Shown one piece after another: positions 1-10,105 of a stretch of DNA of 64,000 nucleotides (its first letter is position 1; every line of letters begins with the position of its first letter). The position numbers and the translations under genes were made by a program. Source of the DNA: Roseibium sp. HPY-6 (GTDB lineage: Bacteria; Pseudomonadota; Alphaproteobacteria; Rhizobiales; Stappiaceae); contig NZ_JBEWCD010000002.1 in NCBI RefSeq assembly GCF_040530035.1, positions 1,674,001 to 1,738,000 on the forward strand, read 5' to 3'. A model generated the notes under the pieces. That model was not told the origin of the DNA. It worked only from the letters and a program-made list of their open reading frames with translations, and did no database searches.

Positions 1-1
1 G

Positions 2-640
2 GTTCGAGCTTACATCAGAGAACGGAAGTTTTCTTATGCACTGGATGTACTAGGTGATTTAACAAGCCATCAGTTACAACGAGAAAGTGGCCTTCTCATT
101 CTGAAAATCCGGGCACTAAGAGGGCTGCGGCTTTTTGATGAAGCTTCCGCGATTGAAGAGATGTTGGAATCCCGCAAAGATGAATACGGTGAAATACCTT
201 TGTTCAATGCAGGAAAATTTCTTCGAGAAATGAGATTAACACTAGCTATGGAACAAGTGGCTGACGCGAAAAAGGCGCCTAAAGTAAACTTATTTAGCTG
301 CCAGCTTATGGAATGCGCCATACGAATTGAAGATGGCGACCCTTCTCTTTTACCCGCAACCGTCGAGTATGCAAACTCAGTAAGCCGAGGCTACGACGCT
401 CTACAACTACAAGCCAGACACGCAGTTGTCCAAGGTCGATGGGCGGACGCAGAAAAATTCTTGGCGAAGATTGAGCGCAAAGACTATTTCGATCTGCAAA
501 TTGAGAAACGCTGTCTAGAACAAAAAATGGCAGATGTAACTATCGTGAGAGATGCTGCAGCGTTGGATGAGTGCAAGAGAAGACTTGACGAAGTTGCAGT
601 GCAAAGTGCTACCTCGCCTGAGGGCTTTCGAGACGCGTAA
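2..640 (+). CDS. Helical-repeat (TPR-like) protein, 3' part only
   Basis: The reading frame is open from the left edge of the window to a TAA at 638-640, so the 5' end lies outside and about 212 codons are seen. The protein is almost wholly helical, with repeating patterns such as ADAEKFLAKIE and FDEASAIEEML that resemble tetratricopeptide or related alpha-alpha repeats. No catalytic domain is visible in this part. It lies just before a serine resolvase and a tRNA-Thr, so it probably belongs to an accessory element. Helical-repeat C-termini of this kind often sit on sensor or ATPase proteins, but that is a guess here and the function is unknown. Confidence 0.6.
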   Translation, partial: VRAYIRERKFSYALDVLGDLTSHQLQRESGLLILKIRALRGLRLFDEASAIEEMLESRKDEYGEIPLFNAGKFLREMRLTLAMEQVADAKKAPKVNLFSCQLMECAIRIEDGDPSLLPATVEYANSVSRGYDALQLQARHAVVQGRWADAEKFLAKIERKDYFDLQIEKRCLEQKMADVTIVRDAAALDECKRRLDEVAVQSATSPEGFRDA

Positions 641-731
641 AACGCACTCTCAAACATACTCACAAAGGATAGGTTCTGAGACTAACTATTGACATGTCTC
701 ATAAAGATATTCTCGATTTATCTGAAGAGTT

Positions 732-1310
732 ATGAGAATGGCGTTGGTAGGGTATGCACGAGTTTCCACTCTGGGCCAGTCATTGGATGTACAGAAGGAG
801 AAGCTTGAGTGTATCGGCGTCGACAAGCTTTTCGAGGAGAAGCGTTCGGGTGTCGATGCGAACCGTCTTGCACTAAAGCAGTGCCTTGAGTACCTGCGTG
901 AGGGCGACACCATGGTGAATTCGCGGATCGACCGGCTTGCACGTAGTGCTGAAGACCTCCTGAGGATTGTCAGGGAGCTTGAGGACAAGGGAGTGTCCAT
1001 CAGAGTGCTCGATCAGTCAATCGACACTCGGGATGCAGCCGGGAAGGCCTTCCTCGGTATGTTGGCTGTGTTTGCGGAGTTCGAGAGCAACATCCGCAAG
1101 GAACGTCAGATGGACGGCATCGCCAAGGCTAAGGCCAAAGGGACAAAGTTTGGACGGAAGGCCGCGCTTACACCCGAGGTGATCGCTGACATCAGAGCGA
1201 TGCGTGAGAAGGATGAGCGCACGGTGCCAGAGATTATGACCAAGACCGGGTTATCCAAAGCGACAGTCTATCGAGCGCTCGCAACACGGGAGGCCCACAG
1301 GGACTCATAG
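732..1310 (+). CDS. Serine resolvase/invertase (Hin/Tn3 resolvase family)
   Basis: This 192-residue protein has the size and layout of the small serine recombinases. The N-terminal catalytic domain opens with YARVSTLGQS, whose Ser is the nucleophile, followed by the SRIDRLARS active-site arginine motif and FAEFESNIRKERQ at the start of the long E helix. A C-terminal helix-turn-helix (ERTVPEIMTKTGLSKATVYRAL) would bind DNA. No transposase or invertible segment is visible next to it. The start at 732 is weakly supported, and the internal ATG at 738 is an alternative. It is probably part of the element that abuts tRNA-Thr. Confidence 0.85.
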   Translation: MRMALVGYARVSTLGQSLDVQKEKLECIGVDKLFEEKRSGVDANRLALKQCLEYLREGDTMVNSRIDRLARSAEDLLRIVRELEDKGVSIRVLDQSIDTRDAAGKAFLGMLAVFAEFESNIRKERQMDGIAKAKAKGTKFGRKAALTPEVIADIRAMREKDERTVPEIMTKTGLSKATVYRALATREAHRDS

Positions 1311-1435
1311 GGATCCCGTGGAGAGGTGTTTGGCTCATCAGGTCAATCGCCAAAGAGTCGTGCTCGCCGACGATGGTTAGCTCTTCTTTTGATGAGCGGA
1401 GAGACTATTTTTTTGTTGCTTCCACTGGGAAACGA

Positions 1436-1510
<75 letters not shown>

Positions 1511-1940
1511 GAGCGGGTGTTACCCGAGGCGCATCTGACGTCGAACCGGCTATTTTACAAGCTGTTTTTGAGACGTGTGCGCGGTGCCGATCAGCGTCGC
1601 CGACCGGAATGAGGGGGCTTGTGCCACAAGAGCCATTGGGACGCAAGCGGTGAATCGGTTTTTTTGGCATGCTTCCCCATGAACGGGACGTGGAATTTTC
1701 GTCGCATGATCGGGCACGATTTTAGCGGGCATTTCCCGGAAAAAAGGGGGCTGTGGATAGCGTGTCTCGGTTGCGGGAACCAGTGGCGCAGAAACGGCGG
1801 CGGTGCGCGTTTGCTAGTGTCAGGTTTCAGGGCCGGCATCGCGGCCGGCACCGGTTTCTTGCGCAACGAGGCACGACCGGCTTTTCAGCCGGGCACGTGC
1901 TTGGTAAAACGGCGAGACTTTCGACAAGGCCTACGGCGCG
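1511..1940. other. Intergenic region without a supported gene
   Basis: This stretch lies between the tRNA-Thr and the small gene before murA. Reading frames exist on both strands but they overlap one another, have arginine- and proline-rich low-quality translations and no ribosome binding site. It should contain the tRNA-Thr promoter, but no clear -35/-10 pair could be assigned by eye. Confidence 0.5.
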
Positions 1941-2123
1941 ATGATGAGCGAAAAAGAACATAAAAGCCAGGAGCTTCGCAAGGATGACGAGTGCGCGGAC
2001 AACAATCAGCGCAATGGCGGTCAAAAGGCATCGGCGCCGTCAAGGGAAGACCGGCTGGCCGAGGCCTTGAGGGCAAATCTGCGCCGCCGCAAGAGTGCTG
2101 CGAAGACCCGTCAGAAGGACTGA
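1941..2123 (+). CDS. Small conserved basic protein upstream of murA
   Basis: A 60-residue charged protein whose C-terminal half, DRLAEALRANLRRRKSAAK, matches my memory of a short conserved protein often found just before murA in rhizobial genomes. The N-terminal half is rich in Glu, Lys and Asn and probably disordered. It has no membrane segment or known domain. The second ATG at 1944 could also be the start. Its position directly upstream of murA in the same direction suggests co-transcription, but its function is not known. Confidence 0.6.
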   Translation: MMSEKEHKSQELRKDDECADNNQRNGGQKASAPSREDRLAEALRANLRRRKSAAKTRQKD

Positions 2124-2290
2124 GAAAGCAGGGACAGGCTTCGCGGGCAAGCGCGGTGCCCTGAAATCGCCGTCTGAGTGGCATCGCCTTGCCTTGCATG
2201 GGTCACAACTTGTGTGTAGACCGCAAGTTTGATGTGCATTTCTTCGATGGGACGGCCGCAAGGACGCGGCCCCGGGTTTGGGGTTTACAT

Positions 2291-3580
2291 ATGGACAGTA
2301 TCAAGGTCGTCGGCGGCGCCGAACTCAAGGGTGTCATTCCGATTTCGGGCGCTAAGAACGCGACTCTCCCGCTGATGATTGCCTCGCTGCTGACCGATGA
2401 GACCCTGACGCTCTCGAATGTCCCGCGCCTGCGCGACGTTGCGCAGCTGATGCAGATCCTGTCCAACCATGGCGTTGATTATTCCGTGAACGGCAAACGC
2501 AACGGTCAGGATCAGCTTGCCGGCCAGACGCTGAACCTCACCGCACGGGAAATTGTCGATACGACAGCGCCCTATGAGCTGGTGTCCAAGATGCGTGCCA
2601 GTTTCTGGGTCATCGGGCCTCTGGTCGCACGCATGCACGAAGCCCGCGTGTCTCTGCCAGGTGGCTGCGCCATCGGCACGCGTCCGGTCGATTTCTTCAT
2701 CGACGGGCTTGCGGCGCTCGGCGCCGATATCGAAATCGAGGGCGGTTACGTTGTGGTCAGGGCTCCTGGTGGTCTGAAGGGCGCACGTGTCGAATTCCCG
2801 AAGGTGTCGGTCGGCGCAACACACACGATCATGATGGCAGCCACGCTTGCAGACGGTGAAACGGAGCTTGTCAACGCCGCGCGTGAACCCGAAGTGGTGG
2901 ATCTTGCCCTTTGCCTCAAGGCCATGGGCGCCAGGATCGAAGGCGAGGGCACCTCGACCATCCGGATCCAGGGCGTGCCGCGGCTGCACGGTGCACACCA
3001 TGCCGTTGTTCCGGACCGGATCGAGACCGGCACCTACGCGATGGCCGTTGCCATGACGGGCGGTGACGTCCTCTTGCAGGGCGGACGTTCGGACCTCCTG
3101 GAAACAGCGCTGGATACGCTCCGCCAGACAGGGGCGGATATCACCCAGACTGCCGAAGGACTGAAGGTTTACCGAAACGGCAATGGCATTCAGGCTGTGG
3201 ATGTTTCTACAGAACCGTTTCCCGGTTTCCCGACCGATCTTCAGGCCCAGTTCATGGCGCTGATGACCAAGGCCAGCGGGACAAGCCGGATCACCGAGAC
3301 GATTTTTGAAAACCGCTTCATGCACGTCCAGGAACTGGCCCGGCTCGGGGCGCAGATCCAGGTGGATGGCCGGACCGCGACAATCGAGGGCGTCCCGACA
3401 CTGCGCGGCGCACCTGTCATGGCGACAGACCTCAGGGCGTCTGTTTCTCTGGTGATTGCCGGCCTGGTTGCCGAGGGCGAGACGACGGTCAACAGGGTCT
3501 ATCACCTCGACCGCGGGTTCGAACGGCTGGAAGACAAGCTGACACGCTGCGGCGCGAATATCGAACGCATTTCAAGCTAA
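2291..3580 (+). CDS. murA: UDP-N-acetylglucosamine 1-carboxyvinyltransferase
   Basis: MurA transfers enolpyruvate from PEP to UDP-GlcNAc, the first committed step of cytoplasmic peptidoglycan precursor synthesis. The 429-residue protein has the EPSP-synthase-type fold and length of the family. SGAKNATLP at 19-27 holds the conserved Lys22, and [14 protein letters not shown] holds the active-site Cys at about residue 126, so a fosfomycin-sensitive enzyme is expected. The frame could extend 34 codons further upstream, but homologues begin at MDSIKVVGG and the extension lacks family similarity, so the ATG at 2291 is preferred. Confidence 0.97.
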   Translation: MDSIKVVGGAELKGVIPISGAKNATLPLMIASLLTDETLTLSNVPRLRDVAQLMQILSNHGVDYSVNGKRNGQDQLAGQTLNLTAREIVDTTAPYELVSKMRASFWVIGPLVARMHEARVSLPGGCAIGTRPVDFFIDGLAALGADIEIEGGYVVVRAPGGLKGARVEFPKVSVGATHTIMMAATLADGETELVNAAREPEVVDLALCLKAMGARIEGEGTSTIRIQGVPRLHGAHHAVVPDRIETGTYAMAVAMTGGDVLLQGGRSDLLETALDTLRQTGADITQTAEGLKVYRNGNGIQAVDVSTEPFPGFPTDLQAQFMALMTKASGTSRITETIFENRFMHVQELARLGAQIQVDGRTATIEGVPTLRGAPVMATDLRASVSLVIAGLVAEGETTVNRVYHLDRGFERLEDKLTRCGANIERISS

Positions 3581-3665
3581 GACGGTCTGGCAGTGCTTGT
3601 GTCTTTTTGAGTGGGCGCAGACGAGGGTGATGAAGTGCCCAGCCTCGGCTGAATGCTACCAGCGT

Positions 3666-4139
3666 TTACAGCGATTGCCGCTTGATCACCCGGCCCCTTG
3701 AGACAAAGGACGGGCCCGGGCCGCCGCTGCCGCTGGTCATGATCGCTTCCGCGATCGGGCTCAGGACCGGTGCATTTGCTGTCCAGACCACGATAAAATT
3801 GGCTCCGACGCCGCCGGTTGTGTCGTTGATTGGAATAAGAACGGTTTTGGATTGCAACGGGGCGAGTTCCAGCGGACTTTCCAGAAGGCTGCGCAGAAGT
3901 GTTCCGTTCTCGTCGTGATAGTCGACCTGTGTGAGTGTGAGCGGCGCCTCCGGATCGACATTGTGAACGGCGAGCGTTGCGGCAAGCAGATCAGAGCGGT
4001 TGGGATGCGAAAAGATCCGTGAATAGGCCGGAACGTAGATTGTCTCACCCAATCCTTTCTGAATAGCATCCTGTGCAAAGGCGGATGGTGCCAGAAGCGC
4101 ACACACGAGCAGGAAAAGACCGGATGGTTTCAGAAGCAT
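3666..4139 (-). CDS. DUF3124 secreted protein
   Basis: After a signal peptide (MLLKPSGLFLLVCALLAPSAFA) comes a DUF3124 domain of about 130 residues. Its hallmarks are ETIYVPAYSRIF, LAATLAVHNVDP, QVDYHDENG, GGVGANFIVVW and the terminal FVSRGRVI. The fold is predicted to be all beta and the protein should be periplasmic; the family's biochemical function is unknown. The ATG at 4139 is chosen over 4145 because GAG lies about six bases before it and directly abuts the upstream ATG. It converges with murA and is divergent from the small membrane gene at 4261. Confidence 0.85.
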   Translation of the reverse strand: MLLKPSGLFLLVCALLAPSAFAQDAIQKGLGETIYVPAYSRIFSHPNRSDLLAATLAVHNVDPEAPLTLTQVDYHDENGTLLRSLLESPLELAPLQSKTVLIPINDTTGGVGANFIVVWTANAPVLSPIAEAIMTSGSGGPGPSFVSRGRVIKRQSL

Positions 4140-4260
4140 GATCATCTCGCATAAGGTGACATGTTGAACTACGGGCACTGTCCTAAATACACTGCGGTAT
4201 TGCAAGGACATGTCCACGGCATGTCCGGGCCGTTGGGAACGCTGACCAGGGAAACACGCA

Positions 4261-4437
4261 ATGCGGGCACATATGATCCGCTTTCTCATCCAGGCATCAT
4301 TCGCCATTGCCGGTATTCTCGCAGTCGCTTTTGTCGCTGCACCTTTCGGGCCGACCTTGGCGTTTTTCCTTCTCGTTTTCGGACTTTGGATGGGCCGCCG
4401 CGTGTTTCTGCGGCTGGAGAGCCGGGACCGTTTTTGA
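4261..4437 (+). CDS. Small two-helix membrane protein (58 residues)
   Basis: This short gene has a good ribosome binding site (AGGGAAA, five bases before the ATG) and encodes 58 residues. Two hydrophobic stretches are separated by a PFGP turn: IRFLIQASFAIAGILAVAFVAA and TLAFFLLVFGLWMG in outline. A basic tail follows (GRRVFLRLESRDRF). The pattern is that of a hairpin membrane peptide with both ends in the cytoplasm. No named family is recognised. It is divergent from the DUF3124 gene and precedes an AT-rich promoter region. Confidence 0.6.
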   Translation: MRAHMIRFLIQASFAIAGILAVAFVAAPFGPTLAFFLLVFGLWMGRRVFLRLESRDRF

Positions 4438-4730
4438 TCGGGCCGGTACAGCGCGGTGGCGATCTTGGGGGGGGGGAGAGTGCTGGATCCAGTCCCGTCA
4501 GATTGGCCGTGCCGGACAGTAATTAAGTGGTAATATTCCGTTTCTTGTAAATAATACTGACTGCTCTTGAAATTAACTACAATTCGTTAAATCAAAACTA
4601 CAAGAAGTCATGTAAGGGATGCTACCTATTTGGCTTTTGAATGGTTAAATCGTGGAATTTGTTTAGTTTTTGTTATGTCTTTGCCGGAAATTTGGACCCA
4701 CTTTAAACCTGTAATTGTTGGGTGAGACAA
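4438..4730 (+). promoter_or_regulatory. AT-rich leader/promoter region of the chemoreceptor gene
   Basis: About 290 bases without a gene. A G-run of ten lies near 4465-4474. From about 4505 the sequence becomes AT-rich, unlike the GC-rich genes on both sides, consistent with a promoter for the downstream chemoreceptor. No -35/-10 pair could be fixed with confidence. The ribosome binding site GGTGAG at 4721-4726 lies just before the ATG at 4731. Confidence 0.35.
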
Positions 4731-6779
4731 ATGTCCTTGAAAAACATCGCTGTGATCCTCGTCGGGGCGGTCTTTCTGCTAAGTGCGTTGCTGGTTGGGA
4801 TCCTGTTCACAGGGTCAACGCAGCTGAAGCAGATTGAACAGGCGTGGATTACGTCGACGGAGCAAAATTCAAGGCGTGCGCGGGGGCTTGAACTTGCCGT
4901 CGTGAAGCTTGGCTACGGCGGGGTTATCCACCACTTCAAGAACTATGTCCTGCGGGGAGACGATCAACGGGTCGCCAAGATCCGGATCGCAGTCGGCGGC
5001 GCTAAGCTGGCACTCGACGTCATTCGCGAGACCAGTCTTTCGCCGCGCGAAATCACTGCGCTCAGCGATCTCGAGCGTGTGATCGACCAGTATAGTGACG
5101 CGACCGAGCAGGCCGTGGCTCTTCACAGGTCCGGGCTGACGCCGGAAGAGATAGACAAGCAGGTGAAGATCGACGACGGCCCGGCTCTCGCCGCCATTGA
5201 TGTGCTCTTCACGGCGCTGCGCGAAAACAGGACGGGCGATGATGCGGCGACCAGCCTCGTCGCCCTGCGCGATCATCTCGGCTACGGCGGCATGATCCAT
5301 CAGTTCAAGAATTATGTCCTGCGAAAGGACCACGCCAGGCAGGAAAAGATCTTCAGCGCAGCGGATGCCTCAAGAGAAGCGATTGCCTCGTTTCGAAAGC
5401 AGCCTCTGTCAGGTGAGCAGATGGCCGCGCTGAACGACATTGAAGACATGATAGACAGCTACACCGAGGCAACCAAAACCGTCGAGCGTCTCGCAAGTGA
5501 AGGAAAGAGCGCAACCGAAATCGACAAGATCGTCAAGATCAGCGACGGTCCTGCGTTGGCCGGTCTGCAACATATGCTAACCAGTTTCGGTGAAGCGGCT
5601 TACGCCAGCCAGCGCCAGATTTTGGACGACGTAGGGGAACTGGCTGACCAGGGACCTGTCTTCGGCGCCACCATGTTCGTCCTGCTGGTCCTGATCGGCT
5701 CTGCTGTGGCGTATGTGGTTTTCTTCCGGATCTTGAGACCGCTTTCCAGGCTTACGGACGTGATGACCGATCTGGCGGCCGGAAACGAGGAAGTTGATGT
5801 TCCGTTCCGCGAGCGCACCGATGAATTGGGCTCGGTTGCCAGGGCCGTGGATATTTTCAAGTCCAACCTGATCGACAATCGCGCCCTTGAGGAACAGAAC
5901 CTGGCGTCTGAACGCGAGAACCGGCAGCAGCGGGAAGAAGACCTGAAACGCGTCGTCGAGGATTTTGAAAAAAGCGTCGTCGGTATCGTTGATAATGTTC
6001 TTTCAGAAGCGCAGAACCTGAAAACCAATGCATCCGACATGAAGGTGCTGGCTCAGGAGACCAATGGTCAGGCGGACGGCGTAAAGCAGTCGGCGGGCAA
6101 CGCCAACACCAATGTGCAGACCGTTGCCGCAGCGGTCGAAGAACTGTCCTCCAGCATTGCCGATGTTGCCGAGCAGATTGCCGGAACATCCGACCTGACC
6201 CAGGCAACCGTCAACGAAGCGGGCAAGGCAGCCGAATCGGCGCGAGAACTCAGCGACGTTGTCTCCAAGGTTGCTGAAGTCACAAGCCTCATTCAGGCAA
6301 TCGCCGAACAGACCAACCTGCTGGCGCTCAACGCGACGATTGAAGCCGCACGAGCGGGAGACGCCGGGCGCGGTTTCGCGGTTGTTGCTTCGGAAGTCAA
6401 GCAGCTTGCCGAGCAGACGTCGCGCGCCACGGAGGAAATCAACACGCAGATCGAAAGCATCCAGAACGCCTCCAAAGTGTCCGTCGATGCGGTCGAGAAA
6501 ATGACGGCACAGGTGCAGGAGATCAGTGACAATGCGTCGGCGATTGCGGCTGCGGCATCGCAGCAGCGGATCGCGACGCAGGAAATCGCCGAAAACGCGA
6601 CGATGGCGTCATCCGCCACGCAGGATGTCAGCGGCAGCGCCGAGGCGGTCAGCAACGCAAGCACGAAGACAGATGAAACCAGTGCGCAGGTCATGCTGGT
6701 CGCGAACAATCTGAACGATCGTGCCGGCGTCTTGCAAAAGGAAATCGATGCTTTCATGGGCAGGCTGCGCGCCGGCTGA
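4731..6779 (+). CDS. Methyl-accepting chemotaxis protein
   Basis: Transmembrane chemoreceptor of about 682 residues that would signal through CheW/CheA to the flagellar motor. TM1 lies at about 5-27. The periplasmic part to about 305 contains two related modules, each with a GYGGxIHxFKNYVLR motif followed by an IDK-VKI-DGPALA motif. TM2 lies at about 312-335, then a HAMP domain ([17 protein letters not shown]) and a cytoplasmic signalling domain with the hairpin tip [20 protein letters not shown]. The ATG at 4731 is chosen because GGTGAG is its ribosome binding site and would overlap an upstream GTG start. The ligand is unknown. No other che gene is nearby. Confidence 0.95.
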   Translation: MSLKNIAVILVGAVFLLSALLVGILFTGSTQLKQIEQAWITSTEQNSRRARGLELAVVKLGYGGVIHHFKNYVLRGDDQRVAKIRIAVGGAKLALDVIRETSLSPREITALSDLERVIDQYSDATEQAVALHRSGLTPEEIDKQVKIDDGPALAAIDVLFTALRENRTGDDAATSLVALRDHLGYGGMIHQFKNYVLRKDHARQEKIFSAADASREAIASFRKQPLSGEQMAALNDIEDMIDSYTEATKTVERLASEGKSATEIDKIVKISDGPALAGLQHMLTSFGEAAYASQRQILDDVGELADQGPVFGATMFVLLVLIGSAVAYVVFFRILRPLSRLTDVMTDLAAGNEEVDVPFRERTDELGSVARAVDIFKSNLIDNRALEEQNLASERENRQQREEDLKRVVEDFEKSVVGIVDNVLSEAQNLKTNASDMKVLAQETNGQADGVKQSAGNANTNVQTVAAAVEELSSSIADVAEQIAGTSDLTQATVNEAGKAAESARELSDVVSKVAEVTSLIQAIAEQTNLLALNATIEAARAGDAGRGFAVVASEVKQLAEQTSRATEEINTQIESIQNASKVSVDAVEKMTAQVQEISDNASAIAAAASQQRIATQEIAENATMASSATQDVSGSAEAVSNASTKTDETSAQVMLVANNLNDRAGVLQKEIDAFMGRLRAG

Positions 6780-6820
6780 GGCACAACGCTGCTTGCAAGC
6801 AAGAAACCGCTTACAGCCCC

Positions 6821-6848
6821 ACAGCCGCCCGCGAGGGCGGCTGTTTCC
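6821..6848 (+). terminator. Stem-loop, probable terminator after the chemoreceptor
   Basis: A perfect 10-bp inverted repeat, ACAGCCGCCC (6821-6830) and GGGCGGCTGT (6835-6844), with a GCGA tetraloop, lies 41 bases after the chemoreceptor stop. The T-run after the stem is short, so termination may be only partly intrinsic. Confidence 0.6.
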
Positions 6849-6964
6849 ATTCGCGCGTTGCAAATTGGTTCAATCCGCATTAGGTCAACATTCTCGAGGC
6901 CCCTAAAGGCCCCGTTCCCTGCTGCCTGTCAGAAAATGAAAACACGGATCAGAATTTGACCGCT

Positions 6965-7402
6965 ATGGATCAGCTGAAACTTGCCGCCCTTGACCAGGAA
7001 GATCTCCAGGTATTGTCTGCACATCTTCAAGATGCCGTGATGACGGTCGCCGACATTCGATACTTGCCGAAAGAGCAAAAGGCAGTGTTCGTGGTCAACC
7101 GCTTCGTCTGGGACAAGGAGGCGGACAAACGCACCAAAGAGCATGAGCGCCGCAGGTCCGCACTTGCTATTGGCCGGGTGTTGAACATGAAGGCACAGGG
7201 CATTCGCCAAAATGCAAAGGGAATGGTGCTGGAGCTTCTGGCTGTCACATTCGAGGCGGGCGAGGAACCCTCCGGGACAATTCAGCTTGCCTTTGCGGGT
7301 GGCGCAAGTGTTGCGCTGACAGTGGAATGCATCGAGGCGCAACTCGCGGACCTCGGAGCTGCATGGGCGACCCCGAACCTGCCACAACACGATCTCAGCT
7401 GA
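6965..7402 (+). CDS. DUF2948 protein
   Basis: A 145-residue protein of the alphaproteobacterial DUF2948 family, recognised by LAALDQEDLQVLSAHLQDAVM, KAVFVVNRFVWDKE, RRRSALAIGRVLNMKAQGI and the C-terminal GGASVALTVECIEAQLADLGAAW. It lies immediately before hisD, as in many rhizobial genomes, so it is probably in the same transcript, but no biochemical role is known. The ATG at 6965 is preferred to a TTG nine bases upstream. Confidence 0.85.
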   Translation: MDQLKLAALDQEDLQVLSAHLQDAVMTVADIRYLPKEQKAVFVVNRFVWDKEADKRTKEHERRRSALAIGRVLNMKAQGIRQNAKGMVLELLAVTFEAGEEPSGTIQLAFAGGASVALTVECIEAQLADLGAAWATPNLPQHDLS

Positions 7403-7456
7403 CGAGCGACTTGAGAATTCTTCAGGTGCATCGCACCGAACACGATGGAGACGCGC

Positions 7457-8752
7457 GTGGTTTTGCGCCTGAACAGCACCGGCAAAGGGTTTGAAGCTCA
7501 GTTCGAAGAACTCCTGGCATCCAAGCGGGAAGTGTCGGAAGACGTTGACCAGGTTGTCCGCGACATCATCGACAATGTGCGCCTGAAGGGCGATGAAGCG
7601 GTTCTGGAATATACGTCCAGATTTGATCGCCTTGATGCGGCAAGCATGGCGGAGCTGTCTGTAACGGAGGCGGAGATTGATACCGCGCTCAACTCCGTGC
7701 CGGCCGATACTCTGGAGGCTCTGAAGCTCGCCCATGACCGCATTGCTGCGCACCACCGGCGTCAGAAGCCTCAAAACGACCGCTATACCGACGAGATTGG
7801 TGTGGAACTCGGGTCTCTGTGGACCGCGGTTGAAGCCGTTGGCGTTTATGTGCCGGGTGGACTTGCGAGCTATCCGAGCTCCGTTCTCATGAATGTGGTG
7901 CCGGCCAAGGTCGCCGGTGTTGAGCGTATTGTCATGGTCGTTCCGAGCCCGGACGGCGTCCTCAACCCTTTGGTGCTCGCAGCGGCCAAGGTCGCTGGTG
8001 TGACCGAAATCTACCGGATCGGCGGAGCACAGGCGGTCGCTGCGCTTGCCTACGGGACCGAGACAATTGCGCCGGTGGCCAAAATTGTCGGTCCGGGCAA
8101 TGCCTATGTCGCAGCTGCAAAGCGCCGCGTTTTCGGCACGGTCGGTATCGACATGATTGCCGGACCCTCCGAAGTCCTTGTCATTGCCGATGGAGACAAC
8201 AACGCGGACTGGGTTGCCGCCGATCTACTGGCCCAGGCTGAGCACGATACGGCGGCACAGTCCTTGTTGATCACCGACAGTGAGGATCTTGCCGACCAGG
8301 TGGAAATCGCCGTCGAAAGTCAACTCAAAACCCTTCCAAGAGAAGATGTCGCAAGGGCAAGCTGGCAGGATTTTGGGGCTATCATCCTGGTGGACGATCT
8401 GGATGCGGCCATGCCGCTGGCAAACCGAATCGCACCGGAGCACCTTGAACTGGCCGTCGCCGACCCTGAAGCCCTCTTGACGAAGGTTCGAAACGCCGGC
8501 GCCGTATTCCTTGGTCACTACACGCCTGAGGCGATCGGAGACTATGTCGGCGGCTCTAACCACGTTCTGCCGACCGCACGCTCGGCTCGGTTTTCGTCGG
8601 GTTTGTCCGTTTTGGAATTCGTAAAGCGCACCTCGATCCTGAAGTGCAATGCGGATAATCTGCGGGCGCTCGGTCCGGCCGCCATCGCACTGGGTGAATC
8701 TGAGGGGTTGTCGGCGCACGCGCGCTCTGTTTCCATCAGGTTGAACATGTAA
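7457..8752 (+). CDS. hisD: Histidinol dehydrogenase
   Basis: HisD performs the last two steps of histidine synthesis, oxidising L-histidinol to L-histidine with two NAD+. Family motifs are [12 protein letters not shown], the zinc ligands in QAEHDTAAQ, the catalytic Glu-His pair in [10 protein letters not shown], and the C-terminal zinc-ligand His in [13 protein letters not shown]. The GTG at 7457 is preferred to the ATG at 7445: GGAG lies six bases before it, and homologues begin MVLRL. The product is then 431 residues, close to the usual 430-435. Confidence 0.95.
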   Translation: MVLRLNSTGKGFEAQFEELLASKREVSEDVDQVVRDIIDNVRLKGDEAVLEYTSRFDRLDAASMAELSVTEAEIDTALNSVPADTLEALKLAHDRIAAHHRRQKPQNDRYTDEIGVELGSLWTAVEAVGVYVPGGLASYPSSVLMNVVPAKVAGVERIVMVVPSPDGVLNPLVLAAAKVAGVTEIYRIGGAQAVAALAYGTETIAPVAKIVGPGNAYVAAAKRRVFGTVGIDMIAGPSEVLVIADGDNNADWVAADLLAQAEHDTAAQSLLITDSEDLADQVEIAVESQLKTLPREDVARASWQDFGAIILVDDLDAAMPLANRIAPEHLELAVADPEALLTKVRNAGAVFLGHYTPEAIGDYVGGSNHVLPTARSARFSSGLSVLEFVKRTSILKCNADNLRALGPAAIALGESEGLSAHARSVSIRLNM

Positions 8753-8777
8753 CAGAGGCTCAAAGAGGTTTTCGCAG

Positions 8778-9281
8778 ATGAGCGAAACGCAACCGGACCC
8801 TAGTGCACAATCCTCAGGCGGACGCCTTGTGGACGTCGTCCTTGATGAAGCCTCTATCGCGCGCTCCACGCCGGAAGTGGAGCATGACCGTGCCGTTGCC
8901 ATCTACGATCTGATCGAGGAAAACAGTTTTCAGCCGGTCGGCCATCCCCCGGTGAACTATGTTCTCAACCTCGCCGTTGTTGAAAAGAGACTGGTTTTTC
9001 GGATCAGGACCGATAGTGATCAGGAAGTGGTAACTCATGTTCTGTCGCTGTCGCCGCTGCGCAGGATCGTCAAGGACTACGATCTCATCTGCGAAAGCTA
9101 CTATGAGGCGATACGCCATGCGACGCCCAGCCAGATCGAGGCAATCGATATGGGCCGCCGTGGTGTACACAATGAAGGGTCGACGATCCTGATGGAACGC
9201 CTGGAAGGGAAGATCGAGGTCGACATGCAGACGGCCAGGCGTCTGTTTACCCTTGTTTATGCCTTGCACTGGAAGGGCTGA
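8778..9281 (+). CDS. UPF0262 family protein
   Basis: A 167-residue cytoplasmic protein of the UPF0262 family, found in alphaproteobacteria between hisD and a low-molecular-weight phosphatase gene. Characteristic stretches are [52 protein letters not shown] and [18 protein letters not shown] precedes the start by about nine bases. Its function is unknown. The 25-base gap from hisD and the 5-base gap to the next gene indicate an operon. Confidence 0.9.
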   Translation: MSETQPDPSAQSSGGRLVDVVLDEASIARSTPEVEHDRAVAIYDLIEENSFQPVGHPPVNYVLNLAVVEKRLVFRIRTDSDQEVVTHVLSLSPLRRIVKDYDLICESYYEAIRHATPSQIEAIDMGRRGVHNEGSTILMERLEGKIEVDMQTARRLFTLVYALHWKG

Positions 9282-9286
9282 CCGGT

Positions 9287-9739
9287 ATGTCCGGGCCGGG
9301 CCTTCGTCCGACTGCGGTTCTGTTTGCCTGCGGAATGAACTCCGTGCGCTCGCCGATGGCTGAAGCCCTGACCCACAAGCTGTTTCCCGGACGCATCTAC
9401 GTGCGCTCGGCCGGTGTCCGCCACGGCAAGATCGATCCCTTCGTGGACGCGGTAATGTCCGAAATGGGCATAGACATGAGCAGGCACCAGCCAAAGACAT
9501 TCGAAGACTTGGAGGAATCCGGGTTCGACCTGATCGTGACGCTGGCGCCGGAAGCGCACCACAAGGCGCTGGAGATGACGCGAACGGACGCGGTTGACGT
9601 GGAATACTGGCCCACCCTGGATCCGACGATTGCCACTGGCAGCCGTGAACAGATCCTGAACGAATACCGCACCGTTCGCGATTTGCTGCTGATGCGCATC
9701 AAGAAGCGCTTTGACTGGACGCCGACCGCGGCAGACTGA
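9287..9739 (+). CDS. Low-molecular-weight protein tyrosine phosphatase family protein
   Basis: A 150-residue protein of the LMW-PTP/ArsC-like fold. The P-loop [18 protein letters not shown] carries the C-x5-R signature (Cys nucleophile and phosphate-binding Arg). The motif typical of these enzymes near the C-terminus is EYWPTLDPT, where the usual general-acid Asp is in the DPT segment. It may be a protein tyrosine phosphatase or an arsenate-reductase-like protein; the gene neighbourhood (UPF0262, infA, maf) is conserved and does not suggest arsenic resistance. Confidence 0.88.
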   Translation: MSGPGLRPTAVLFACGMNSVRSPMAEALTHKLFPGRIYVRSAGVRHGKIDPFVDAVMSEMGIDMSRHQPKTFEDLEESGFDLIVTLAPEAHHKALEMTRTDAVDVEYWPTLDPTIATGSREQILNEYRTVRDLLLMRIKKRFDWTPTAAD

Positions 9740-9843
9740 CTTTTCTTTTTTGTAAGGAATGGAAAGAAAGGTTCACTTTCTCGCGCTTATCCGTTAGTTT
9801 CCCCGGCACCCGCGGGCAGGGCCCGCTTCATTCAGGATATCAA

Positions 9844-10062
9844 ATGGCCAAAGAAGAAGCTCTGGAGTTTCCGGGCGTCGTAACAGAACTGTTGCCGAAT
9901 GCGACGTTCCGCGTAAAACTGGAAAATGATCACGAAATTATCGCGCACACGGCTGGGCGTATGCGTAAGAACCGTATCCGCGTTCTGGCGGGCGACAAGG
10001 TTCTCGTTGAAATGACCCCTTATGATCTCACCAAGGGGCGGATCACCTACCGCTTCAAATAG
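9844..10062 (+). CDS. infA: Translation initiation factor IF-1
   Basis: A 72-residue single OB-fold protein identical in layout to bacterial IF-1: [20 protein letters not shown], then [19 protein letters not shown] and the terminal [10 protein letters not shown]-1 binds the A site of the 30S subunit with IF-2 and IF-3 during initiation. AGGATATCAA provides the ribosome binding site. The 104-base gap from the phosphatase gene suggests its own promoter. Confidence 0.98.
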   Translation: MAKEEALEFPGVVTELLPNATFRVKLENDHEIIAHTAGRMRKNRIRVLAGDKVLVEMTPYDLTKGRITYRFK

Positions 10063-10105
10063 CGGTACCTTCCATGGTGATGCCGGCTGCAAGGCTCTTT
10101 CCCTC

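Noticed and set aside
2285..3505. 406-codon open frame antisense to murA
   Set aside because: It mirrors the GC-rich murA coding frame, has no family similarity, and murA is certain.
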